This document shows, in pieces, positions 9,661 through 21,013 of a DNA stretch of 64,000 bases. The stretch's first letter is position 1. Every line of letters begins with the position of its first letter. The notes beneath the pieces were generated by a model. That model worked only from the letters and a program-made list of their open reading frames with translations. It was not told where the DNA came from and did no database searches. This DNA comes from Thermasporomyces composti (GTDB lineage Bacteria > Actinomycetota > Actinomycetes > Propionibacteriales > Actinopolymorphaceae). The stretch spans positions 4,154,001 through 4,218,000 of the forward strand of contig NZ_QTUC01000001.1 of the NCBI RefSeq assembly GCF_003386795.1. Direction: 5' to 3'. The position numbers and the translations under genes were made by a program.

Positions 9661-10125
9661 ATGGCGGTTGGCGACACCCAGATCGACCCAGCAGACCTCG
9701 AGCATTTCGCGAGGCGCATGGACGAGCTCGCGGACGACCTCGAGGACGCGAACCGACCGGCGTACAAGCTGGTCCATTCCGACGTTGACGTCTACGGGCC
9801 CAATGGTGCCCCCCTCTATCCGTGCGCGGGCAGTTACGCCGCGGCAGAGACGTTCCACAACACCTACAACCAGAAGATCCGAGAGATGTCGGAGGCCTTT
9901 CAGCAGCTGAGAGGGCTCCTGCGGGCACTCGGTGACGCGACCCGCGAGGTAGCCAAGCGCTACCGGACGGCTGAGGAGTTCAACAGCGCGAAGTCTCGGG
10001 ACATCGAGGCGCTTCTCGGCGCGGCGACTCCGCCAGACGGTGGTCAGACTCGTGGCGGGGACCAGCAGCCGGAGGGTGACCAGCAGTCGGAGAACGACAA
10101 TCCAGCGGGACCGAGGCCGGAGTGA
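9661..10125 (+). CDS. WXG100-like/type VII secretion-associated protein
   Basis: A helical protein of 154 residues. Its first helix (LEHFARRMDELADDLEDAN) and second helix (IREMSEAFQQLRGLLRALGD) resemble the EsxA-like hairpin, but there is no canonical W-x-G. The segment YRTAE (Tyr101-Glu105) after the second helix fits the Y-x-x-x-[D/E] type VII export signal. The C-terminus is a polar Gln/Gly/Asp/Pro tail. It sits 15 bases before a larger WXG protein and is probably co-transcribed and perhaps its heterodimer partner. No ESX ATPase or membrane gene is in the window. The start is uncertain because only a weak GGGAG lies upstream. Confidence 0.7.
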   Translation: MAVGDTQIDPADLEHFARRMDELADDLEDANRPAYKLVHSDVDVYGPNGAPLYPCAGSYAAAETFHNTYNQKIREMSEAFQQLRGLLRALGDATREVAKRYRTAEEFNSAKSRDIEALLGAATPPDGGQTRGGDQQPEGDQQSENDNPAGPRPE

Positions 10126-10140
10126 GGGAGGGACTGACCG

Positions 10141-11790
10141 ATGGGTGACACGCCCGCGCTGAGCAGCCTGCCGCACGTCGACATCCTCTGGCGCCTGCTG
10201 GGATTGCGCTATGAAAACGTCACGAACGCCCCCAGTGGGTGGGAGAGAGAGCATTTTCCGTGGCCGGAATCGTTCCAGAACGTTGCCGATCTGTGGGGAC
10301 AGGTGGGTGAACAGATCGGTGGCGAGAATGGCATTGCCGACCAGATAAGAAGGGAGCTCGACAGGGTCCTCGAAGTCTGGAAGGGTGAGGCCGCGGAGGC
10401 GTTCAAGACCAAGGTCAACGAGGTCATCTACTACGCCTATCAGGTCGCGCGGCGGTGTGACTCCGATATCGTCATCCCTTCCTCCATCGACGCTACAGAC
10501 CCCTTGGAGCGAGCGGAGTTTTCCAGGGGATATAAACAGATCTTCAACGACCTCAAGGAGGAGCTCGCCAGCGCCCTCACGTGGGAGAAGAGTCCGAGCC
10601 TGCCGTGGATCGGTGACGATCGGAAAGAGGGCGGCGAGTTCTCGCTGAGCATGAGGGGCCAAAAGCCGAGTGGGTCCTTCGGCCTCAAGTATTGGGTCCT
10701 CAAGAATGGCGAGCCGGTCGAGATCCCGAAGAAGCACAAGACGGAAATCCCCGAAGATGAAATGTGGGGATATTACTCCGAGGCGGGGATCGGCACGAGG
10801 ACGGAAGACGGCCCCCTCTACCTCGTCTATGTTTGGCCTAGAGACCATTGGGACTTCACCAAGTTTTACATCTGGTGCGAGTTCAACAAGGAACATGAGG
10901 AGACTTGCAAGCAGACGGCTAGGGAGCTCGAGGAGAAGTTGAGCGAGGGCGGGCAGGACATGCCCTCACCGCCCCAGCAGGTGCCGCAGATCGGGGGACA
11001 AGGCGCTGACGTTCCGGGGGGCGGCGGCCCCACGGGGGCTGGTGGCCCCGGCGGGCCTGGCGGCCCCGGCCTTCCGGATGGCCCGAAAGGTCCCAGCTCG
11101 CCGCCAGAGACCAACCTGCCGGATCCGAAGGGACCTGGCGGTCCCACTGGGCCGGAGGGACCGAAGGGACCGGACGAGATCCCCGGGCCGGACGATACGC
11201 GGGATCCCAATATTCCGCCGACTGATCCGTACGATCCCCGACCTCAGGATCCATCTGGGCCGCACGACAAGTTCCCTGACGAGATCCCGGAGGAGTTCCC
11301 ACGTCCGGACAGTGACGGGGACGGCATCCCCGATGACATCGACCCGTTCCCGAACGACCCGGACCACAACGACGACGGGATCCCGGACGGCGAGCAGTGG
11401 CCAGACGGCTACCCGGACGGCGACTACGACACCGGGACCGAGACCGCACGAGCCGGTGGACTGCCCGGCGGGCCGAGCGGCGCGGGTATCGGCGGTGGAG
11501 CCGGTCCAGGTGCGGGCGCAGTCGGTGGCCCCGGTGCCCCCGGGGTTGGCCCAGGCGCGGGCGTCGCGGGCGCTGGTGTCGGTGGTTCGCCGGGCGTCGC
11601 GGGAGGTGTCCCCGGTGCTGGTTCCGGAGCGGCGGGCCTGCGCGGCGGCATGATGCCGATGATGGGCGCTGGCATGGGCGGTCACGACGCCGGCCAGGAC
11701 CAGCAGCGCAACACCTACCTCGAGGAGGACGAGGACGTGTGGGGCGCTGACGACGACGCCCCGCCGCCGGTCATCGGTGGCGGCCTCTGA
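10141..11790 (+). CDS. WXG-domain protein with Pro/Gly-rich and calcium-binding-like repeats
   Basis: A 549-residue mosaic protein. The N-terminal helical region carries a true W-K-G (Trp80-Gly82, in [12 protein letters not shown]). A folded middle (about 165-245) is rich in Trp and Tyr. A collagen-like Gly-Pro tract covers about 290-350. Two aspartate-rich motifs, [15 protein letters not shown] and [15 protein letters not shown] (about 391-419), look like thrombospondin type 3 calcium loops. A long Gly/Ala stretch follows, and the acidic tail ends [19 protein letters not shown], a pattern I associate with actinobacterial WXG/PPE-like proteins. It is probably a cell-surface type VII substrate. 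Bases 10200-10900 use noticeably more A/T codons than the neighbours, which may reflect transfer. Confidence 0.75.
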   Translation: MGDTPALSSLPHVDILWRLLGLRYENVTNAPSGWEREHFPWPESFQNVADLWGQVGEQIGGENGIADQIRRELDRVLEVWKGEAAEAFKTKVNEVIYYAYQVARRCDSDIVIPSSIDATDPLERAEFSRGYKQIFNDLKEELASALTWEKSPSLPWIGDDRKEGGEFSLSMRGQKPSGSFGLKYWVLKNGEPVEIPKKHKTEIPEDEMWGYYSEAGIGTRTEDGPLYLVYVWPRDHWDFTKFYIWCEFNKEHEETCKQTARELEEKLSEGGQDMPSPPQQVPQIGGQGADVPGGGGPTGAGGPGGPGGPGLPDGPKGPSSPPETNLPDPKGPGGPTGPEGPKGPDEIPGPDDTRDPNIPPTDPYDPRPQDPSGPHDKFPDEIPEEFPRPDSDGDGIPDDIDPFPNDPDHNDDGIPDGEQWPDGYPDGDYDTGTETARAGGLPGGPSGAGIGGGAGPGAGAVGGPGAPGVGPGAGVAGAGVGGSPGVAGGVPGAGSGAAGLRGGMMPMMGAGMGGHDAGQDQQRNTYLEEDEDVWGADDDAPPPVIGGGL

Positions 11791-11800
11791 CGAGCACAAC

Positions 11801-11841
11801 TCGGGCGTGGAGCCGGTGTGGGTCACGGGCTCCACGCCCGA
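11801..11841 (+). terminator. hairpin after WXG operon
   Basis: A perfect 14-bp inverted repeat (TCGGGCGTGGAGCC with its complement) with a 13-base loop starts 11 bases after the stop codon. It separates the WXG pair from the convergent proline-rich gene. Confidence 0.75.
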
Positions 11842-11931
11842 CCATGTCAGCGGTCAGCTTCGCGAGCGACTCATCGACTGCTCCGGGCCTCCTCCGAGTG
11901 GTCAGCTCCTCGTGGGTGAGTCAGCTGCGAC

Positions 11932-12489
11932 TCACCCGTTGTCGAGGAGGCCTTGCGCATCGAACGGGATCACGGCCCCAGTCGAGGACGGGCCTCGCTC
12001 TTCCAGGGAGTGACCAAGGGCGAACCACGCCACCACGGCGCCGACGAGGACCACGACGACGGCGATGACGAGGATGATCACGACCTTGTTAGGCCCTGTC
12101 GGCGGGGATGCAGGCGTGGCCGGACCGGGGCCCGCATGGGGCCATCCGCCAGGTGGTCCCCAGCCGTGAGCCGGGGGCGCCGAACCACCGGGTGGAGGAG
12201 GTGGTGGAGGTGGACCGGCCAGTGGTCCCGGCTGGGAAGGCGGGCCGCCTGGCGGCGGAGGTCCCGCTGGCCCCCAGGTGGGTGGCGGCGGTGTCGGGTG
12301 GGGTCCAGGTCCCAGCGGGGCCAGCGCAGCCCCGGCAGCTGTCGGCGCTCCCGTGTGAGGAGGAACGGGATGGCCTGCATCCGGCGGTCCCGCCGCAGGC
12401 GCCGGCGAGGACTGCGCGTCCCCCGGAGTGGCCGCGTCGGTGTCACGGTTCTGCTCTGGTTGGTCCATGTGCTCTGGGTTGGTGCCCAT
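11932..12489 (-). CDS. proline-rich single-pass membrane protein
   Basis: A 185-residue protein of unknown function. Residues 1-130 are a low-complexity Pro/Gly/Ala-rich segment typical of actinobacterial membrane proteins with a cytoplasmic disordered head. A single strongly hydrophobic helix (VVIILVIAVVVVLVGAVVAW, about 136-155) is followed by about 30 polar residues, probably outside. No signal peptidase site is obvious. It converges on the WXG pair and is divergent from the LigD-type polymerase. The composition makes homology calls unreliable. Confidence 0.6.
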   Translation of the reverse strand: MGTNPEHMDQPEQNRDTDAATPGDAQSSPAPAAGPPDAGHPVPPHTGAPTAAGAALAPLGPGPHPTPPPPTWGPAGPPPPGGPPSQPGPLAGPPPPPPPPGGSAPPAHGWGPPGGWPHAGPGPATPASPPTGPNKVVIILVIAVVVVLVGAVVAWFALGHSLEERGPSSTGAVIPFDAQGLLDNG

Positions 12490-12614
12490 CGCCGTCCCAT
12501 CGTCAACGCGTCGTCGGTGCGGCTCAGTATGCCCACACGGCGATCGCCGGAAGGAGCACCTCTCGTCCGGGTGCCGTGACGCACCGTGGGGGTGGGGGAC
12601 GCTAGCGTGCGGTC

Positions 12615-13661
12615 ATGGCGACGCCCTACGAGGAGATCGAGGTGGCCGGTCGCACCGTCCGCATCTCGAACCCGGACAAACTGTACTTTCCCGAGCGTGG
12701 GTTCACCAAGCGGGACGTCGTCCGGTACTTCCTCGCCGTCGGTGACGGCATCCTCGGTGCCCTTCGTGAGCGGCCCACCACGCTCGAACGCTGGCCCGGG
12801 GGTGTGGTCCCCGGTGCCAAGCTCAGCACGCGAGGGGAGGCGCGCGGGGACGCCTTCTACCAGAAGCGGGTCCCCAAGGGCGCGCCACCGTGGGTGGAGA
12901 CCGCCCGCATCACGTTCCCGAGCGGACGCACCGCCGACGAGATCTGTCCCACAGAACTGGCGGTCGTGGCCTGGGCGGTGAACCTGGGCACGTTGACGTT
13001 CCACCCCTGGCCGGTCCGTCGGCCTGACGTCGACCACCCGGACCAGATCCGCATCGACCTGGACCCGCAACCGGGCACCGACTTCTCCGACGCGGTTCGG
13101 ATCGCGCCGCACGTCAGGGCGCTGTTGCACGAGCTCGGCATGGAGGGGTGGCCGAAGACCTCGGGCGGCCGGGGCCTCCACGTCTACGTGCCGATCGAGC
13201 CGCGCTGGACCTTCGTCGAGGTACGCCGGGCACTGATCGCGTTCGGGCGAGAGCTGGAGCGCCGTCTGCCGGACGCGGTGACGATCTCGTGGTGGAAGGA
13301 GGAGCGCGGGGCGAGGGTGTTCGTCGACTACAACCAGGCGGCACGCGACCGCACGATCGCCTCGGCGTACTCGGTTCGGCCGACGCCTCGCGCGCTGGTG
13401 TCCGCGCCCGTGCGGTGGGACGAACTGGAGAATGTCGTTCCCGAGGACTTCGACCTCGTCACGATGCCGAAGCGCTTCGACGAGGTCGGTGACCTCCACG
13501 AGGAGCTGACGCGTCACGCCTTCTCGATCGAACCGCTGCTGGAGATGGCCGAGCGCGACGAACGAGACCACGGGCTGGGTGACCTGCCTTACCCTCCCGA
13601 CTACCCCAAGATGCCGGGCGAGCCGAAGCGTGTGCAGCCCAGCCGCGCGCGAAAGGCGTGA
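12615..13661 (+). CDS. LigD-type primase-polymerase (PolDom)
   Basis: Stand-alone LigD polymerase domain of 348 residues; such archaeo-eukaryotic primase-family enzymes add nucleotides at breaks during non-homologous end joining. Catalytic aspartates are in RIDLDPQPG. TSGGRGLHVYVP and VFVDYNQ are the other signature segments, and SAPVRWDEL follows. The ATG has a -10-like TAGCGT six bases upstream and no ribosome site, so it looks leaderless. A separate ATP-dependent ligase lies at 15648-16721 and no Ku gene is in the window. The stop is two bases before the next start. Confidence 0.93.
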   Translation: MATPYEEIEVAGRTVRISNPDKLYFPERGFTKRDVVRYFLAVGDGILGALRERPTTLERWPGGVVPGAKLSTRGEARGDAFYQKRVPKGAPPWVETARITFPSGRTADEICPTELAVVAWAVNLGTLTFHPWPVRRPDVDHPDQIRIDLDPQPGTDFSDAVRIAPHVRALLHELGMEGWPKTSGGRGLHVYVPIEPRWTFVEVRRALIAFGRELERRLPDAVTISWWKEERGARVFVDYNQAARDRTIASAYSVRPTPRALVSAPVRWDELENVVPEDFDLVTMPKRFDEVGDLHEELTRHAFSIEPLLEMAERDERDHGLGDLPYPPDYPKMPGEPKRVQPSRARKA

Positions 13662-13662
13662 G

Positions 13663-14977
13663 ATGACCAAGCGTCCCGTCGCCAGGCAAGCCGAGACTGG
13701 AGCCGACGAGGCGGCCGTGACCGCCGCCGTCCGGGAGGTGTTCGCTCGGGAGGTGGGGGCGTCTCCTCGCGTTGCTGGCCGGTCAGCTGCGCAGCCTTGA
13801 CATCGCCGAGGAGTCGCTCGCGGACGCCTTCGAGCAAGCGGTCCGTACCTGGACCGACACCGGGGTTCCGGATCGGCCGGAGGCGTGGCTCTTGACAACG
13901 GCTCGCCGACGAGGGCTCGATCGGATCCGGCGCGAGACCACTTTCGCGCGCAAGCTTCCCTTGCTCGTCGTCGACACCGATCCCATGGCCGCGCCTGAGG
14001 AGGAGGTTCTCGCGGACGCGGAGGACGCCGCGATCCCCGACGAACGTCTGCGCCTGATCTTCGTCTGCTGTCATCCGGCGCTCACGATGGATGCTCGGGT
14101 CGCGTTGACGCTCCGGCTGGTGGGTGGTCTGACAACCGCGGAGATCGCACGGGCCTTCCTGACCTCCGAGGCGACCATGGCCGCTCGTCTGACCCGCGCG
14201 AAGAAGAAGATCGCGGCCGCCAAGATTCCCTACCGGGTACCCGCCGACGACGAGCTCCTCGAACGCCTCGACGGCGTTCTCGCGGTGCTCTACCTGATCT
14301 TCACCGAAGGGTACGCCGCCAGCTCGGGAGATGTGGTGCTCCGATCGAGCCTGTGTGAGGAGGCTATCCGCCTCACCCAGGTCGTGGTCTCGCTCCTTCC
14401 TGACCAGCCGGACCCTTCCGCCCTTCTCGCGCTCATGCTCTTCCAGCACTCGCGGCGCGACGCCCGTGTCGACGAGCATGGCCGGCCGGTGCTGCTCGCC
14501 GACCAGGACCGTACCCGCTGGCACCAGTCGGAGATCGTCGAAGGGCTGAGGCACCTGCGGCGCGCGATGTCCTTCGGACGTGAGACGTCGTACCTCCTTC
14601 AGGCGGCGATCGCGGCTGAGCACGCCGTGGCGCCCTCCACCGACCAGACCGACTGGACGGCGATCGCCACGCTGTACGCGAGGTTGGAGGCTTTGACCGG
14701 TTCACCGGTGGTGCGGCTCAACCGTGCCGTGGCGGTAGCGGAGGCGGAAGGACCGGCCGCCGCGTTGCGTCTGTTGGAAGGGCTGGACGCGGATCTGCCG
14801 CGCTACTACTTGCTGCCGGCTGTCCGAGCCAGTCTGCTGAGCCGGCTCGGGCACAACGACGCGGCGCGGGAGGAGTATCAGCGGGCGATCGCCTTGACGG
14901 ACAACGTCGTGCAGCGGACCTTCTTCGCCCAGCAGATTTCCGCCCTGGATTCCACGATGTCGCCGAGCTCTGGATAG
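13663..14977 (+). pseudogene. ECF42-type RNA polymerase sigma factor, frameshifted
   Basis: The frame starting at ATG 13663 (TKRPVARQAE...FAREVG) ends early. The rest of the protein continues in the +1 frame from LLALLAGQLRSLDIAEESL onward. The switch falls in a run of five G at 13755-13759; with four G the protein reads through as a normal sigma factor of about 437 residues. Downstream are the sigma-2 region (AWLLTTARRRGLDRIRR), sigma-4 (GGLTTAEIARAFLTSEATMAARLTRAKKKI) and the long C-terminal TPR-like extension typical of ECF42. It is either a genuine pseudogene, a phase-variable tract, or a homopolymer sequencing error. If only the downstream frame is expressed, it would start near 13772 without region 1. 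Confidence 0.85.
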
Positions 14978-14998
14978 CCGCTGCGCGGTGCCGCAGGA

Positions 14999-15532
14999 CT
15001 ACCCACCGCGGACCGTGTCGTCGATCTGTTGGGAGGGGGAGTCGCCGTCCTTGTGCTCGATGAGGTGCAGGCAGGGGACTCCCAACCGGCGGCGGGCCTT
15101 GGACGTCCAGTCGAAGTGGAAGAATTCCGCGACCAGGTGGGGGCGGGTGAGGATGACGACCTCGGAAGCTTGGCGGGCTTCCACGGCGGCGGCCAGCGCG
15201 TCGACCGGGTCCGCCGTGGTCACCTCGCCGTCGGCGTAGCAGCCGTGCCGAACGAGCGCGTTCACGCTCTGCTCGAGCGCTGCCTGACTCCGCTCGGCGA
15301 TCTCGCGTTGAATCTTCGCCAAGTCGACCTCGGGGAAGTTCAGTGCGGAGGTGGCGAGGATCTCGCTGGCGGCGAGGGATCCGAGGGCCGATTCCACCCG
15401 TGCCGACGCGTCTTCGACCGGCAGAAGGACATGGACGTGGGTGGGTTCGGCGCCGATTGTGTAGAGCCCGGCGATCTGCCGGGCGTCGGCGTCCGACAAG
15501 GGCTTCTCGATGAGGAGCACGACCTGGTACAT
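14999..15532 (-). CDS. conserved hypothetical, universal-stress-like fold possible
   Basis: A soluble 177-residue protein. Alternating hydrophobic strands such as YQVVLLIEKPLS, THVHVLLPVED and ASEVVILTRPHLVAEF, with helices between, suggest a Rossmann-like nucleotide-binding fold such as a universal stress protein. I see no decisive motif. The ATG at 15532 follows GAGGAGG at six bases, a strong ribosome site, and decides the start. It is transcribed in the same direction as the upstream DNA ligase but 115 bases away, and converges on the sigma-factor gene. Confidence 0.65.
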   Translation of the reverse strand: MYQVVLLIEKPLSDADARQIAGLYTIGAEPTHVHVLLPVEDASARVESALGSLAASEILATSALNFPEVDLAKIQREIAERSQAALEQSVNALVRHGCYADGEVTTADPVDALAAAVEARQASEVVILTRPHLVAEFFHFDWTSKARRRLGVPCLHLIEHKDGDSPSQQIDDTVRGG

Positions 15533-15647
15533 GCGGCACCTCCTCGGGCCTCGCGGCCATCGTCTCGCGCCGAGGCGGGGTGCGCAAAGACCCGCGTGTC
15601 GCTGACCCGGGCCGTACTCGAGGCTGTGTCCTGGCCGAGCTGTCAGG

Positions 15648-16721
15648 TCACGGCTTGAGGCCGAGGATGGCTCCCAGGTCGAAGCGGACCGGCTCCTCCA
15701 GCTGCGCGTAGGTGCACGACCGCGGGTCTCGGTCCGGTCGCCACCGGACGAACTGCGCGGTGTGACGGAACCGATTCCCCTCCATGTGGTCATAGCGGAC
15801 CTCGACCACCCGCTCCGGCCGTAGCGGTACGAACGACAGGTCCTTGCCTCGGCTCCATCGGCTGGTCTCGGCGTTGCGGGGCGTGCGAGTACCGGCTTCC
15901 TGGGCCGCCCAGGACCATGGGTGGTCGTCGAAGGTCGTGACCAACGGCTGGAGCTCGCGGAACAGCTCCCGGCGGCGGGCGAGAGGGAAGGCGCCGATGA
16001 CCCCGACGTTGGCGAGGTCGCCGGCGTCGGTGTAGAGGCCGAGGAGCAGCGAGCCGATGGCGTCGGGTCCGCTCTTGTGCAGCCGGTAGCCGGCGACGAC
16101 GCAGTCGGCGGTGCGCTCGTGCTTGACCTTGAACATCACCCGGCGGTCCGGCTCGTACGTGCCGTTGAGCGGCTTGGCGATCACACCGTCCAGACCGGCT
16201 CCCTCGAACTGCCGGAACCATCGTTCGGCGAGGCTTCGGTCGGTCGTCGCCGGCGTGACGTGGATCCGCGGACCGGCGTCGGCGAGCGCCTCGACGAGCG
16301 CGGCTCGCCGTTCGGCGAACGGACGGCCGCAGTAGTTGGTGTCATCCAGGGCGAGCAGGTCGAAGGCGACGAAGTGGGCAGGGGTCCGCTGGGCGAGCAG
16401 CCGCACGCGGCTTTGTGCCGGATGGATTCGCTGCTGCAGCGCGTCGAAATCGAGGCGTACGCCTTCGGCGTTGGGGATGACGATCTCACCGTCGATGACG
16501 CAGCGAGCCGGCAGGCTCTGCTTGACGGCGTCGACAAGCTCAGGGAAGTAGCGCGTCATAGGTCGCTCGTTCCGGCTGCCGATCTCGACGTCGTCGCCGT
16601 CGCGGAAGACGATGGAACGGAAGCCATCCCACTTCGGCTCGTAGGAGTACTCGCCGTGGGGGATGTGCTTGATCGGTTTCGCCAGCATCGGCGCGACCGG
16701 AGGCATGACCGGAAGTCGCAT
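15648..16721 (-). CDS. ATP-dependent DNA ligase (LigC/LigD ligase domain)
   Basis: A 357-residue ATP-dependent ligase. The adenylation motif is EPKWDGFR with Lys30 as nucleophile. The other nucleotidyltransferase motifs are CVIDGEIVIP, HFVAFDLLALD, LDGVIAKPLNG and VMFKVKHERTADCVV. An OB-fold follows, ending VEVRYDHMEGNRFRHTAQFVRW. It lacks the polymerase and phosphoesterase domains of full LigD. With the polymerase at 12615 this forms a split NHEJ-like set lacking a local Ku. It probably acts as LigC in break or base-excision repair. Confidence 0.94.
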   Translation of the reverse strand: MRLPVMPPVAPMLAKPIKHIPHGEYSYEPKWDGFRSIVFRDGDDVEIGSRNERPMTRYFPELVDAVKQSLPARCVIDGEIVIPNAEGVRLDFDALQQRIHPAQSRVRLLAQRTPAHFVAFDLLALDDTNYCGRPFAERRAALVEALADAGPRIHVTPATTDRSLAERWFRQFEGAGLDGVIAKPLNGTYEPDRRVMFKVKHERTADCVVAGYRLHKSGPDAIGSLLLGLYTDAGDLANVGVIGAFPLARRRELFRELQPLVTTFDDHPWSWAAQEAGTRTPRNAETSRWSRGKDLSFVPLRPERVVEVRYDHMEGNRFRHTAQFVRWRPDRDPRSCTYAQLEEPVRFDLGAILGLKP

Positions 16722-16799
16722 ACCCCTATCCTGCCTGCCGGCACGAACCGGCCGAGCTCGCGGTGGCCGCCAGGCCGCCCCGTGGGGCCGGCCGCGACG

Positions 16800-17531
16800 C
16801 TAGCGCGTGACGAGGTACCGGGTGAAAAGGAACCCCTGATCCTCGAGCAGCATCGCCAGCTCGAGCCGCGCCGGCTCGGCCAGCTCCAGGCCGTTGGCGA
16901 TGCGAGGCGCGAAACCAGCCTCCAGGGAGGGCGAGATCGTCAGGCACAGGTCGTCAATCAAGCCGCCACGGGCCAAGAAGGCGAAGAACGTCGGCCCGCC
17001 TTCGCAGAGGATGCGGGTGTGTCCTCGCTCCTCCAGAGCGGTCATCGCGGCGGCGGCGTCCACCCACTGACGGCCCGCCACGACGACGTCCACGCGCTCG
17101 GCCAGCCGAGCCCGACGCTCCGGATCGGTGTCGGCTGACGTGAGCACGATGGTGCGAGGGTCGTCGAGCAGCGGGCCGGGGACGTCGAGGGAGTGCGTGA
17201 CGATGGCGATGGGCGGGGTGGGAGGCAGCCCGAGGGAGGCTCTGATCGGGGCGAACGCTGGCCTGATGTCTGCTGGGCGGTAGCCCTCGACTCGTGCGGT
17301 CGTGGCGCCGACGAGCACGACGTCGGACAAGGCGCGAAGCAAGGCCAGCACGCGCCGGTCGGCCGGGCCGGACAGAGAACCCGACTTGTGGTCGGGGCCT
17401 TGGGCGGCGCCGTCGACGGTCGAGATGAAGGTGGCGCGGACCCAGCGGCGGCCGGTGGGGAACCGGTAGAGGTCTGCCAGCGCGGTGTCGTCGAGCTCGA
17501 CGTCGCTGTATCGAGGCATGAGCATGCGCAC
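16800..17531 (-). CDS. RibD C-terminal/pyrimidine reductase family protein
   Basis: A 243-residue protein with the RibD-C (dihydrofolate-reductase-like) fold. The segment RATFISTVDGAAQGPDHKSG matches the substrate region. DVVLVGATTARVEGYRP and ILCEGGPTFFAFLARGGLIDDLCLTISP match the NADPH-binding and C-terminal signature. There is no deaminase domain, so it is not a full RibD. The exact substrate is not determinable; it could reduce a riboflavin intermediate or an unrelated pterin. It lies between the DNA ligase and glgX on the same strand. Confidence 0.85.
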   Translation of the reverse strand: MRMLMPRYSDVELDDTALADLYRFPTGRRWVRATFISTVDGAAQGPDHKSGSLSGPADRRVLALLRALSDVVLVGATTARVEGYRPADIRPAFAPIRASLGLPPTPPIAIVTHSLDVPGPLLDDPRTIVLTSADTDPERRARLAERVDVVVAGRQWVDAAAAMTALEERGHTRILCEGGPTFFAFLARGGLIDDLCLTISPSLEAGFAPRIANGLELAEPARLELAMLLEDQGFLFTRYLVTR

Positions 17532-17582
17532 GAGACGATCCCACCAGATGTTCGGCGAGCCAGAACGCGCGGGGCTGGTCGG

Positions 17583-19694
<2,112 letters not shown>

Positions 19695-19741
19695 GCACCC
19701 TCTTCTCTCACTTTGGTGTGGAATCTTGCCAGGCTCTCACG

Positions 19742-19753
19742 CCTCACGTGAGG
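19742..19753. promoter_or_regulatory. palindrome upstream of glgX
   Basis: CCTCACGTGAGG is a perfect 12-bp palindrome in the 110-base gap before glgX. Its position suits an operator, but no regulator is linked to it here. Confidence 0.3.
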
Positions 19754-19804
19754 GAAGTGTTGCGGCGGGCGACTGGTGGGTCGCCGCGTGTGACGGGTCC
19801 TTCG

Positions 19805-21013
19805 TCAGACCGCACCGATTCTCGCCGCCAGCGACACGACCTCGCCGACGACGATCACGGCGGGGGAGCGGACACCCTGGTGGGTCGCCTCGTCGGCGAT
19901 GGTGGCCAGCGTCGCGGTGATCGTGCGCTGGTCGGGCAGGGTGCCTCTCTCGATGATCGCCGTCGGCGTGTCGGGCGGCCGACCTGCCCGGAGCAGCGCC
20001 GTCGCGACCGTCTCGACGTGGGCGGCTCCCATGAGGACGACGAGGGTGCCCTCCTGAGCGGCGAGAGCCGACCAGTCCGGTCCGGCGCTGTCGCCGGCCC
20101 CGTGGGCGGAGACCACGGTGAACTGCCGTGCGAGTCCACGGTGGGTCACGGGGATGCCAGCGGCCTCGGGTACCGCGACGGCGCTGGTCACGCCCGGGAC
20201 GACGGTGCAGGGGACGCCCGCGGCGGCGCAGGCGATCGCCTCTTCCGCCCCACGACCGAAGACGAAGGGATCACCACCTTTGAGTCTGACCACGCGTTGC
20301 CCGGCACGGGCACGCGCGACGAGCAGCTCGTTGATCTCCTGCTGCGACAGCGTGTGGCCGTGCGGCCCCTTGCCGGCCTCGACCACCTCGACGTCGGGGT
20401 CGAGCTCGTCGAGCAGCGCCCTGGGGGCGAGTCGGTCGACGACCACGACGTCGGCCTCGGCGAGCAGGCGCCGGCCTCGGGTGGTGATGAGACCCGGGTC
20501 ACCTGGCCCTCCGCCGACGAGGGCGACGTGCCCGCCCGGCCGGTGTCGGCGCGTCGGCAGCTCGCCGGTCTGGAGTGACGCGGCGATCGCGCCGGTGATG
20601 GCCCGGGCACGGCGGGGGTCGCCGCCCGCGGAGACCGCCACGGTGATGTCGTCCACTCGGGCGACGGCGGGTGTCCACGCCGCCGACCGGGAGGCGTCGT
20701 CGGCTCGCACGCACCAGACACGGGCGTGCTCCGCGTCGGCGGCGACCTGGTCGTCGACCTCGGGGTGGCCGGTGGCCGTGTGCACCACCCAGGCGTCGTC
20801 GAGGTCAGCCCTGGCGTACTCCCTCGACCGCCAGGTCACCGCCTGGACGGCGGCCAGCTCGGCGAGCTCCTCACACAGCGTCGGAGCCACCACGAGGACG
20901 TCGGCCCCGGCGTCGAGGAGCCCACGGGCACGTCGAGCGGCGACCGGTCCACCTCCGACCACGACGGCCCGCCGACCGGCGAGGTCCAGCAGCAGGGGGT
21001 ATCGCGGAGTCAC
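19805..21013 (-). CDS. cobA: sirohaem synthase/uroporphyrinogen-III C-methyltransferase
   Basis: A fusion of 402 residues. The N-terminal CysG-B/Met8-like domain (about 1-150; GRRAVVVGGGPVAARRARGLL) would oxidise and chelate precorrin-2. The C-terminal methyltransferase (about 155-400) has VALVGGGPGDPGLITTRG, VRLKGGDPFVFGRGAEE and VVPGVTSAVAVPEAAGIPVTHRG. Together they make sirohaem for the sulfite reductase three genes upstream. The GTG start overlaps the cysH stop (GTGA), indicating translational coupling. Confidence 0.94.
   Translation of the reverse strand: MTPRYPLLLDLAGRRAVVVGGGPVAARRARGLLDAGADVLVVAPTLCEELAELAAVQAVTWRSREYARADLDDAWVVHTATGHPEVDDQVAADAEHARVWCVRADDASRSAAWTPAVARVDDITVAVSAGGDPRRARAITGAIAASLQTGELPTRRHRPGGHVALVGGGPGDPGLITTRGRRLLAEADVVVVDRLAPRALLDELDPDVEVVEAGKGPHGHTLSQQEINELLVARARAGQRVVRLKGGDPFVFGRGAEEAIACAAAGVPCTVVPGVTSAVAVPEAAGIPVTHRGLARQFTVVSAHGAGDSAGPDWSALAAQEGTLVVLMGAAHVETVATALLRAGRPPDTPTAIIERGTLPDQRTITATLATIADEATHQGVRSPAVIVVGEVVSLAARIGAV

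Noticed and set aside
11020-11200. Collagen-like eukaryotic gene
   Set aside because: The Gly-Pro tract is a low-complexity segment inside a bacterial WXG protein and does not keep a strict Gly-x-y register for long.
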